A program made the translations under genes and the position numbers. Below, one piece after another: positions 1 through 5,059 of a stretch of DNA of 9,856 nucleotides. The number at the start of each line of letters is the position of its first letter. Position 1 is the first letter of the stretch. This DNA comes from JBAXTE01 sp964653595 (lineage in GTDB: Bacteria > Bacteroidota > Bacteroidia > Bacteroidales > WCHB1-69), in assembly GCA_964653595.1 (NCBI GenBank), contig CAZZHH010000088.1, positions 1 to 9,856 on the forward strand, given 5' to 3'. The notes under the pieces were generated by a model. That model ran no database searches and was not told where the DNA came from. It was given only the letters and a program-made list of their open reading frames with translations.

Positions 1-36
1 AGAGATAGGAGACTCAATCTCCTTCTCTTAATTTTT
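1..36 (+). terminator. Intrinsic terminator of a gene left of the window
   Basis: AGAGA, a bulged T and AGGAGA (1-12) pair with TCTCCT and TCTCT (18-28) around a 5-nt loop. A T-rich tail (TAATTTTTT) follows. The stem is about 11 bp with one bulge. This suggests that a plus-strand gene ends just left of the window. The stem may extend past the edge. Confidence 0.6.
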
Positions 37-166
37 TATCGGACAACAATGAAAAAAAATCAATTAAAGTTAAAACATTACGCTTAGCCATTAAATCGTT
101 GTTTTGATTAGAATTAAATAGAAAAACACAAAAGTATCCTCATTATTAATGATTTCCCTGTTGTAA

Positions 167-199
167 AATACCAATATTTAGGGATTGTGAATTGGTATT
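167..199. promoter_or_regulatory. Inverted repeat across the porin promoter, possible operator
   Basis: AATACCAAT (167-175) and ATTGGTATT (191-199) are perfect 9-bp inverted arms, 15 nt apart. The -33 TTG (185-187) lies between the arms and the right arm lies in the promoter spacer. A dimeric repressor bound here would cover the promoter. A chance repeat in AT-rich DNA is possible. The regulator is unknown and none is encoded in the window. Confidence 0.35.
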
Positions 200-215
200 A
201 TTAAAAATACCTTTG
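185..215 (+). promoter_or_regulatory. Bacteroidota-type promoter of the OprB-like porin gene
   Basis: TTG at 185-187, a 20-nt spacer and TACCTTTG at 208-215 match the known Bacteroidota sigma factor consensus (TTG / TAnnTTTG). The expected leader before the ATG at 246 is only about 25 nt. Confidence 0.7.
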
Positions 216-245
216 CATCGAAGAAACAACAACAAAAATTAAACA

Positions 246-1400
246 ATGAGAACAAAAATTACTCTATTATTTTCTTTTCTATTATTGAGTATTTCATTCA
301 TTCATTCACAAGCAGATACCATAAATCAAAAACCATTTACCTATAAAACATCGTATATTGGAGATGTGGTCCAAAATTTTAAAGGTGGAATAAAAAAAGG
401 AGGTACATACCTAGGCATGGCAAATATTAAGATTCATTTCCACACCAACAAATGTAATCTTTGGGATGGAGGCGATTTTTTTATAAATGCAGCAAACCTT
501 CACGGCAGTGAACCAACTTCAAATTTAACAGGCAATTATCAAGTAACATCCAATATTGAAGCTGGAGAGTTAACCTATTTACACGAATTATGGTACAAAC
601 AAAATTTTGGCAAAGCAACCCTTATATTGGGATTACAAGATGTAGCGGTTGAATTTTTATCGAGTGAAAATGCAGGATTATTTCTCAATAGTTCGTTTGG
701 AGTTCCATCAACTATAGCTACCAATATACCCGTACCAATATTCCCGCTTACAGCATTGGGAGGGCAATTTCACATAGACATGACAAAGAAGATGAGTTTT
801 AAATTTGCGATATTTGATGGTGTTCCAGATGATTTTTCAATCAACAAATTTAATACAAAATGGCGGTTTTCGGAAAGGGATGGCATCACTTCTTTTTCAG
901 AATTTACGTTTAAAAATGGATCTGATAAGAGACCAGGCAGCTATAAAATTGGTTCATATTATCATAGCAAACACATTATTACGACAAAAATTGGCGATGG
1001 ATTAGTAATTATCGAAAATCACCCAGCAAAATACGGAATATATTTAGTTTTTGATCAGCATATTTACAAAAGCAAAACGGGTAAAGAGTTATCCTTTTTC
1101 ACACAATCCAGCGTGAGTTCTAAAGCAATAAATGAAAACTGGTATTACATCGGAGGTGGCATAAACTATAAAGGATTTATTTCAAAAAGAGAGAGCGATA
1201 TATTTGGATTAGGGATTGCACACGCAGGCATCAGTAACACAGTAGGAAATGAAACCATTTTTGAAATAACGTATAAAGCTCACCTAGGTGAAACACTTTT
1301 CATCCAACCCGATTTTCAATACATTTTAAATCCTGCTGGCACAGATAATACATTAAAAGATTCATTTGTTGGGCTTATTCGATTTGGGTTGAATTTTTAA
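246..1400 (+). CDS. OprB-family carbohydrate-selective outer-membrane porin
   Basis: The 384-residue product starts with a Sec signal peptide (about 1-21, hydrophobic core LLFSFLLLSISF, cleavage near IHS-Q) and ends in an aromatic residue (RFGLNF), as outer-membrane barrels do. Family-like blocks are the early GDVVQNFKGGIKKGGTYLG (about 39-57), WDGGDFFINAANLHG (about 73-87), GNYQVTSNIEA (about 96-106), ELWYKQ (114-119), GLQDVAVEF (129-137), LFLNSSFGVPS (145-155) and PVPIFPLTALGGQF (162-175). OprB porins let sugars, and in some cases other small solutes, diffuse across the outer membrane. The length is somewhat below the 400-450 residues common in the family. The ATG follows a promoter at about 30 nt and has no Shine-Dalgarno. 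No sugar-catabolism gene lies nearby, so the real substrate is unknown. Confidence 0.8.
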   Translation: MRTKITLLFSFLLLSISFIHSQADTINQKPFTYKTSYIGDVVQNFKGGIKKGGTYLGMANIKIHFHTNKCNLWDGGDFFINAANLHGSEPTSNLTGNYQVTSNIEAGELTYLHELWYKQNFGKATLILGLQDVAVEFLSSENAGLFLNSSFGVPSTIATNIPVPIFPLTALGGQFHIDMTKKMSFKFAIFDGVPDDFSINKFNTKWRFSERDGITSFSEFTFKNGSDKRPGSYKIGSYYHSKHIITTKIGDGLVIIENHPAKYGIYLVFDQHIYKSKTGKELSFFTQSSVSSKAINENWYYIGGGINYKGFISKRESDIFGLGIAHAGISNTVGNETIFEITYKAHLGETLFIQPDFQYILNPAGTDNTLKDSFVGLIRFGLNF

Positions 1401-1471
1401 ATATTTACTCTTTCAACATAGTGTTTTCTTTCTAGCTAATTCACACAGTTTTTGAATTTAAATTTTCAACC

Positions 1472-1495
1472 TTGTTGTATTTAATGATATCTTTG
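1472..1495 (+). promoter_or_regulatory. Probable promoter of the dioxygenase gene, -7 element only
   Basis: TATCTTTG at 1488-1495 is a full match to the Bacteroidota -7 element, 46 nt before the ATG at 1542. The nearest upstream TTG (1472-1474) is only 13 nt away, shorter than at the other promoters here. The -33 part is therefore weak or absent, and an activator may be needed. Confidence 0.5.
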
Positions 1496-1541
1496 TCAGA
1501 ACAATTTTTAGCAATTTGGTATTATTTAAATAAACAGAAAA

Positions 1542-2339
1542 ATGGCAAATATAATATATCTTTCACATGGAGGCGGTCCGTTGCCAATACTAGGAGAGCC
1601 TAGTCATAATGAAATGGTAACCTTTTTTAAAAAAACGGCTCAAGAGATTAAAAAACCAGATGCAATCATCGTGATTAGTGCACATTGGGATGAAAAACTA
1701 CCTACTATTGTCAGTAGTAAAAGTCCATCTTTGTTGTATGATTATTATGGATTTCCCAGCGAATCGTATGATATAAAATACCAAACTCCTGACAACACTG
1801 AACTAGCAAATAGAATAAAAAACGTATTTGAAAGCAGTAACATGCCGATAGCTTTAGATGAAAATCGTGGGTTAGATCACGGAGTATTTATCCCGATGAT
1901 GCTGATGTACCCTGAAGCAGATATTCCTGTAACTCAAATATCCCTAGTAAAAGGTCTTGACCCACTTACACACATATCCATCGGAAAAGTGTTAAATAAA
2001 CTTTCTCATGAGAACATACTTATCATTGGCTCTGGATTTTCGTTTCACAACTTGAGAGAATTTGATTGGGACGGGAAAGCAGTCCCAGATGAGAAAAATA
2101 ACAGCTTTCAGGATTGGTTAATAGAGATTTGTGTAAGCACAAAATATTCTCAACAAGAGAGTGAAAAGAGATTAATAGAATGGGGAAAAGCACCAAACGC
2201 AAATTATTGCCACCCAAGAGAAGAGCATTTGATTCCACTCCATGTTTGTTTTGGAACTTCAGAAAAAAAAGGAAAACTAATCTTTGACAACTACATATTA
2301 GGGAAAAGAGCAGTAGCAATAAGTTGGGAAATGGATTAA
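1542..2339 (+). CDS. ygiD: DODA-type (LigB superfamily) extradiol ring-opening dioxygenase
   Basis: The 265-residue cytosolic protein matches the class III extradiol dioxygenase family that includes plant DOPA 4,5-dioxygenase and E. coli YgiD. Visible signature blocks are LSHGGGP (7-13, H9), VISAHWDE (44-51, H48), RGLDHGVFIPMMLMYP (109-124, H113), GSGFSFHNL (163-171) and CHPREEHLIPL (223-233, H224 and H229). By analogy with the family, H9, H48 and H229 are likely metal ligands and H113 a likely acid/base residue. This assignment is inferred. Members open catechol-type rings such as L-DOPA, often with Zn or Fe. The length is normal (about 260-270). The ATG is preceded by an A-rich stretch and no Shine-Dalgarno. 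It stands alone, with no aromatic-degradation genes beside it, so the natural substrate cannot be read from context. The symbol denotes the family, not proven orthology. Confidence 0.88.
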   Translation: MANIIYLSHGGGPLPILGEPSHNEMVTFFKKTAQEIKKPDAIIVISAHWDEKLPTIVSSKSPSLLYDYYGFPSESYDIKYQTPDNTELANRIKNVFESSNMPIALDENRGLDHGVFIPMMLMYPEADIPVTQISLVKGLDPLTHISIGKVLNKLSHENILIIGSGFSFHNLREFDWDGKAVPDEKNNSFQDWLIEICVSTKYSQQESEKRLIEWGKAPNANYCHPREEHLIPLHVCFGTSEKKGKLIFDNYILGKRAVAISWEMD

Positions 2340-2452
2340 TCTCGAGCCATAGAATTTACTTAATAATGGCAAATAATTTTGTATGCCTATGATTTACAAC
2401 TACACTTATAGGTAAATTATATTTTTTGATTTTCGTTAGCATAAAAAAGACA

Positions 2453-2484
2453 TTTGTTAATACAATTACAGATGTGTACTTTTG
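2453..2484 (+). promoter_or_regulatory. Bacteroidota-type promoter of the YeiH-family gene
   Basis: TTTG at 2453-2456, a 20-nt spacer and TACTTTTG at 2477-2484 match the consensus. The leader is short, since the ATG is at 2508. No convincing terminator lies between the dioxygenase stop and this promoter, so some read-through is possible. Confidence 0.68.
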
Positions 2485-2507
2485 CATAAAATATTAGCAT
2501 AATAGAA

Positions 2508-3467
2508 ATGAATATACTAAAAAGCTTCAAACACATTTTACTTAAGAAGAAAAGATTTGACCATAATAATTGGCTTTATGCTATGGTTATCTGTGCTTGT
2601 TTTTGGCCATTTTTATCTCCTTCTATTGCATTATTCATTGGGTTAATATTTTCGATCATCGGAATTAAACATGAGACCATCCACCAATATACTTCAAAAA
2701 TACTACAAGCTTCTATAGTATTGATGGGTTTTGGGATGAGTTTAAACGCAGTAATTAACTCTTCAAAAGCTGGTTTTGTGGAGACAATTGTATCTGTATC
2801 GGCAGTAATGGTGCTTGGAATATTGCTAGGCAAACTTCTCAAAGTAGAGAGAAACATTTCATTGCTTATAGCTACAGGCACTGCAATATGTGGTGGGAGT
2901 GCTATTGCCGCAATAGCTCCAATTATCAATAGCAAAAGTTATCAAAATTCATTTGCGCTTATCGTTGTGTTTGTGCTAAATGCGGTAGCATTATTTCTCT
3001 TTCCATTTATTGGACACGAATTGGGGTTAAGTCAGGAGGTTTTTGGAAAATGGGCTGCCATAGCCATTCACGACACAAGTTCGGTAGTTGGAACTGGCGC
3101 TATATACGGGGAGGAAGCATTACAAGTGGCAACTACCATTAAACTAATTCGTGCATTATGGATCATCCCTTTATCGCTGATAATAGCATTTGTGTATCGA
3201 AATGGGGAAAAAAAATCGATTAAATTTCCATGGTTTATTTTGTTTTTTGTAGTAGCAATTCTTATAGCCAATAAATTACCCGACTTTCAAGAAACCTACG
3301 ATCACTTACAATGGTTAGGCAAACGCGGGATGGTGGTAGCCTTATTTTTGATTGGCTCAAACATTACCATCAACGAAATTAAGAAATCAGGGCCAAAAAG
3401 CTTTGTATTAGGGATAACCTTATGGGCAGTTATTGCCATTGGCACACTACTCTTTTTGTCCTTCTAA
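2508..3467 (+). CDS. yeiH: YeiH/UPF0324-family putative sulfate exporter
   Basis: This 319-residue polytopic inner-membrane protein has about nine to ten hydrophobic segments and a basic N-terminus (LLKKKRF, 11-17). Diagnostic family blocks are LMGFGMSLN (72-80), GTAICGGSAIAAIAP (124-138), AIHDTSSVVGTGAIYG (186-201), KLIRALW (212-218), LGKRGMVVALFLIGSNI (270-286) and a final hydrophobic helix. The family (Cons_hypoth698) is labelled putative sulfate exporter because of members linked to taurine or sulfonate degradation. For most members, including YeiH, transport has not been shown directly. No sulfur-metabolism gene or LysR-type regulator is adjacent, so the substrate remains open. The length is close to the usual 320-350. 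The gene has its own promoter. Confidence 0.85.
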   Translation: MNILKSFKHILLKKKRFDHNNWLYAMVICACFWPFLSPSIALFIGLIFSIIGIKHETIHQYTSKILQASIVLMGFGMSLNAVINSSKAGFVETIVSVSAVMVLGILLGKLLKVERNISLLIATGTAICGGSAIAAIAPIINSKSYQNSFALIVVFVLNAVALFLFPFIGHELGLSQEVFGKWAAIAIHDTSSVVGTGAIYGEEALQVATTIKLIRALWIIPLSLIIAFVYRNGEKKSIKFPWFILFFVVAILIANKLPDFQETYDHLQWLGKRGMVVALFLIGSNITINEIKKSGPKSFVLGITLWAVIAIGTLLFLSF

Positions 3468-3492
3468 AAAACCTACTATTTTTCAAATTATC

Positions 3493-3519
3493 AGAGCTGT
3501 TTTTAAAAAAAGAGGCTCT
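3493..3519 (+). terminator. Weak possible terminator after the YeiH-family gene
   Basis: AGAGC (3493-3497) and GCTCT (3515-3519) enclose a T5 and A7 run that can extend the stem. It lies 26 nt after the stop. No proper T-tract follows, so termination is uncertain. Confidence 0.3.
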
Positions 3520-3541
3520 ATTCTAAGTAAAGGTTGAAAGT

Positions 3542-3682
3542 TTATAAATAGGGAACTTTTGCATATTCATTGTAATTCAATTTTGATGCCCATTTTTGTT
3601 TTGTAGTGCATCTGTTTGTTCTTTCAGATTGATTATCAATGAAATTCTTATAGTACTCTTCCATATTTAATAATATCTCCAT
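3542..3682 (-). pseudogene. Minus-strand coding remnant, copy A
   Basis: A 46-codon minus-strand frame begins with ATG at 3682 and ends with TAA at 3542-3544. Its first 18 residues (MEILLNMEEYYKNFIDNQ) match copy B (about 330 bp to the right) at 11 of 18 positions, with mostly conservative changes elsewhere (Y/F, N/S, M/F). The remaining 28 residues have no partner in the window. I do not recognise the family. There is no promoter of the local type in front of it. I read it as a fragment of a repeated gene, though a real small protein cannot be excluded. Confidence 0.35.
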
Positions 3683-3702
3683 GCTGTATATTGTTGGTCT
3701 TC
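3630..3702 (-). repeat. Diverged direct repeat, copy A (left of the hairpin cluster)
   Basis: This about 73-bp segment aligns with 3956-4028 in the same orientation and with few gaps. Both begin with TGATTATCAAT, share TCCATGCTGTAT and end with TTGGT[CG]TTCA. The two copies flank all of the hairpins between 3710 and 3945. Confidence 0.7.
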
Positions 3703-3709
3703 ATATATT

Positions 3710-3733
3710 ATTCAACCCCATTCGGGGCTGAAT
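3710..3733 (-). repeat. Type I hairpin, inverted copy
   Basis: ATTCAACCCC (3710-3719) and GGGGCTGAAT (3724-3733) form a 10-bp stem around ATTC. Read on the minus strand the one non-Watson-Crick position becomes a G-U pair at the sixth base pair. The plus-strand copies at 3853 and 3925 have the same G-U at the same place. Confidence 0.7.
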
Positions 3734-3742
3734 ACTTTTAAC

Positions 3743-3777
3743 ATGAATAACCGCCAGATAAACTGGCGGTTATTCAT
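3743..3777. repeat. Type II hairpin with perfect 15-bp arms
   Basis: ATGAATAACCGCCAG (3743-3757) and CTGGCGGTTATTCAT (3763-3777) are perfect inverted arms around the loop ATAAA. The outer GAATAAC is shared with the second type II hairpin at 3876-3905, while the inner bases differ. Confidence 0.85.
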
Positions 3778-3778
3778 A

Positions 3779-3799
3779 TTAAGCACCTTTGGAGCTTAA
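3779..3799. repeat. Small hairpin next to the type II hairpin
   Basis: TTAAGCACC (3779-3787) and GGAGCTTAA (3791-3799) pair around TTT with one A/A mismatch. It directly follows the 15-bp-arm hairpin. Confidence 0.55.
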
Positions 3800-3806
3800 A
3801 TAATCT

Positions 3807-3840
3807 AACAGATCATAAACTGGTTTAACTGTGCTTTGAT
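3807..3840 (+). repeat. Degenerate type I-like unit
   Basis: ACTGGTTTAACTGTGCTTTGAT (about 3819-3840) closely resembles the right half and downstream flank of the type I copy at 3925, where the matching bases are about 3936-3959 (GTGGTTGAACCGTGCTTT and on). The left half is badly decayed. This suggests duplication of a longer unit that includes the GTGCTTT flank. Confidence 0.4.
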
Positions 3841-3852
3841 AAAAAATCCACG

Positions 3853-3875
3853 ATTCAGCCACGAAGTAGTTGAAT
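3853..3875 (+). repeat. Type I hairpin
   Basis: ATTCAGCCAC (3853-3862) and GTAGTTGAAT (3866-3875) pair around GAA with one mismatch and one G-U pair. It abuts a type II hairpin, the same order as at 3710-3777. Confidence 0.7.
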
Positions 3876-3905
3876 GTGAATAACTGTGAGTGCAACTCAC
3901 AGTTA
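3876..3905. repeat. Type II hairpin, second copy
   Basis: TAACTGTGAGT (3881-3891) and ACTCACAGTTA (3895-3905) are perfect 11-bp arms around GCA. The preceding GTGAA makes the left side (GTGAATAACTGTGAG) align with ATGAATAACCGCCAG of the first copy. An A8 run follows (3906-3912 and beyond), so the reverse strand would have a hairpin preceded by a T-run. Confidence 0.8.
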
Positions 3906-3924
3906 AAAAAAACGCCCAAATATT

Positions 3925-3945
3925 TTCAGCCACGAAGTGGTTGAA
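3925..3945 (+). repeat. Type I hairpin, third copy
   Basis: TTCAGCCAC (3925-3933) and GTGGTTGAA (3937-3945) pair around GAA with a single G-U pair and no mismatch. It shares TTCAGCCACGAAGT with the copy at 3853. Confidence 0.75.
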
Positions 3946-3955
3946 CCGTGCTTTT

Positions 3956-4028
3956 TGATTATCAATAAAACTTTTATAAAACTCTTCAAAATTTGTAAAT
4001 ATCATCCATGCTGTATTATTGGTGTTCA
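3956..4028 (-). repeat. Diverged direct repeat, copy B (right of the hairpin cluster)
   Basis: This is the partner of 3630-3702, in the same orientation. The centre-to-centre distance is about 326 bp. Identity is roughly 75-80% by eye, with two or three single-base gaps. Confidence 0.7.
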
Positions 4029-4131
4029 ATGGTTGTAAATTAAACGATCAACCCAGTTTTAGAAAACAGCCAAAAAAGATAGACAAAAAGCAAATAAAAA
4101 TCACTTAATTATACACCAAGAAACAATTAAG

Positions 4132-4162
4132 TTGCTAATTCACAAAAGGTTTATTATCTTTG
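4132..4162 (+). promoter_or_regulatory. Bacteroidota-type promoter, probably for the Rnk-like gene
   Basis: TTG at 4132-4134, a 20-nt spacer and TATCTTTG at 4155-4162 match the consensus. No other such match lies closer to the ATG at 4376, so the transcript would have a leader of about 205 nt, far longer than the others here. Just upstream, ACTTAATT (4103-4110) and AATTAAGT (4125-4132) form an 8-bp inverted repeat that reaches the -33 element. Confidence 0.6.
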
Positions 4163-4375
4163 AAGAAAATTTAAACTATTAAAAAAAGAATCTAGATGCG
4201 TACAAAGGCGATATTACTTAATTTACCACTGAAAAAATAGTTTAATAATATACTGACCATAATATCAGAATTCAAAAAATTTTACAATCGATAAAAGAAG
4301 AAAAAGAATCAATTTCCTTTTCATGGTTCTATTTACTCTGAATCGTATGAATACAAAAATCAAACAATTAAATAT
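4163..4375 (+). other. Long untranslated leader with a 14-codon frame
   Basis: This is the stretch from the predicted promoter to the Rnk-like start. It holds a short frame, ATG at 4196 to TAG at 4240, that encodes MRTKAILLNLPLKK. The frame of the Rnk-like gene is open upstream back to a stop near 4300 but contains no ATG, so the start at 4376 is kept. I see no riboswitch fold that I can name. The stretch may be the remains of a lost gene or a regulatory leader. Confidence 0.3.
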
Positions 4376-4786
4376 ATGAAAAAATTAATTATCAACAAAT
4401 TAGATTATGCAAGGATAAAGAAGTGTATCCAAGATGCAAAACAATTTAAATCCATTAGCAACACGGAAGCAGAAAAGTTGATGAAGGAGTTGGATTCTGC
4501 AAAAATTGTCGACCCAAAAGCGATACCATCCACCGTTGTAACCATGAACTCAATTGTAAAATTAAGTTTTTTGAACAACAACAAGCAAGTTCAATTTCAA
4601 ATCGTCTACCCAGAACAAGCAAATTTGAAGGAGAATAAAATTTCTATATTTTCGCCAATAGCCACTGCATTAATTGGCTATCAAGTAAATGATGAAATTG
4701 AGTGGATAGTCCCCGCAGGTCTTACCAATATTCGGATCGACGAAATCATATATCAACCTGAAGCAGCGGGTGATTACACCTTATAA
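4376..4786 (+). CDS. Rnk-like protein with GreA/GreB C-terminal domain
   Basis: The 136-residue soluble protein consists of a short N-terminal helical part (about 1-45) and the FKBP-like C-terminal domain of Gre factors (about 50-134). Typical blocks are IPSTVVTMNSIVKL (50-63), FQIVYPEQA (74-82), ISIFSPIATALIGYQVNDEIEW (89-110), VPAGLTNIRIDEIIYQPEAAGDY (112-134). Most Gre/Rnk proteins have SPIGTALLG, where this one has SPIATALIG. Full GreA (about 158 residues) needs a long coiled coil with acidic tip residues to stimulate transcript cleavage. Here that arm is too short, as in Rnk, which binds RNA polymerase without cleavage activity. Such short paralogues are common in Bacteroidota and may compete with GreA, an inference. 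A good terminator follows, so it is probably transcribed alone. Confidence 0.82.
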   Translation: MKKLIINKLDYARIKKCIQDAKQFKSISNTEAEKLMKELDSAKIVDPKAIPSTVVTMNSIVKLSFLNNNKQVQFQIVYPEQANLKENKISIFSPIATALIGYQVNDEIEWIVPAGLTNIRIDEIIYQPEAAGDYTL

Positions 4787-4837
4787 TGTCTTAAATGGAG
4801 GAGCACCTTTGCTAAATAAAACATTCGTCTTGCAAAA

Positions 4838-4862
4838 AGGATTCTACCCCATTATGAATCCT
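4838..4862 (+). other. Hairpin in the 3' region of the Rnk-like transcript
   Basis: AGGATTC (4838-4844) and GAATCCT (4856-4862) are perfect 7-bp arms around an 11-nt loop. There is no T-tract. It lies 26 nt before the clear terminator at 4888 and could stabilise the transcript end. Confidence 0.4.
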
Positions 4863-4887
4863 GAATTCACAAAAGATAACACAAATC

Positions 4888-4923
4888 GGGGGTTCGTTTA
4901 TTCAGCAACGACCTCCTTTTTTT
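4888..4923 (+). terminator. Intrinsic terminator after the Rnk-like gene
   Basis: GGGGG (4888-4892), a bulged T and TCGTT (4894-4898) pair with AACGA (4907-4911) and CCTCC (4912-4916). Seven T residues follow (4917-4923). The stem is about 10 bp with one G-U and one bulge, the strongest terminator in the window. Confidence 0.75.
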
Positions 4924-4934
4924 AATTTAAAGGG

Positions 4935-4965
4935 TTGCAATTCTAAAAAACGTTTTTTATCTTTG
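4935..4965 (+). promoter_or_regulatory. Bacteroidota-type promoter of the antiporter gene
   Basis: TTG at 4935-4937, a 20-nt spacer and TATCTTTG at 4958-4965 match the consensus. It starts 11 nt after the preceding terminator. The leader is about 90 nt and contains a 5-codon frame (MIITR) at 5033-5050, ending 9 nt before the antiporter start. Confidence 0.7.
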
Positions 4966-5059
4966 TGCTCTGTGACTACAATTAAAACCTTACAGCCGCT
5001 TTTAAACGAACAAAGCAAATACGCAATAGAAATGATAATCACTAGATAAAATTGAGCGC

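Larger units (their letters stand above)
3805..4005 (-). pseudogene. Minus-strand coding remnant, copy B, interrupted by palindromes
   Basis: From ATG at 4003-4005 the minus frame reads MIFTNFEEFYKSFIDNQKA. It then runs straight into the type I hairpin at 3925-3945 and on through the hairpins to a stop at 3805. The frame also extends back to a TTG at 4027-4029, which is an unlikely start here. Only the N-terminal part resembles copy A. The rest is translated palindrome and has no protein character. This looks like a gene start overwritten by extragenic palindromes. Confidence 0.35.

Noticed and set aside
49..87. Twelve-codon frame MKKNQLKLKHYA between the left terminator and the porin promoter
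   Set aside because: It is very short, with no promoter and no features. It is probably chance.
3743..3777. Intrinsic terminator
   Set aside because: The stem is strong but no T-tract follows on either strand, and it recurs as part of a repeat module.
4265..4324. Minus-strand 19-residue frame resembling a signal peptide (MKRKLILFLLLSIVKFFEF)
   Set aside because: It stops at once, has no TAnnTTTG element upstream, and short Lys/Leu/Phe-rich frames arise easily in AT-rich DNA.
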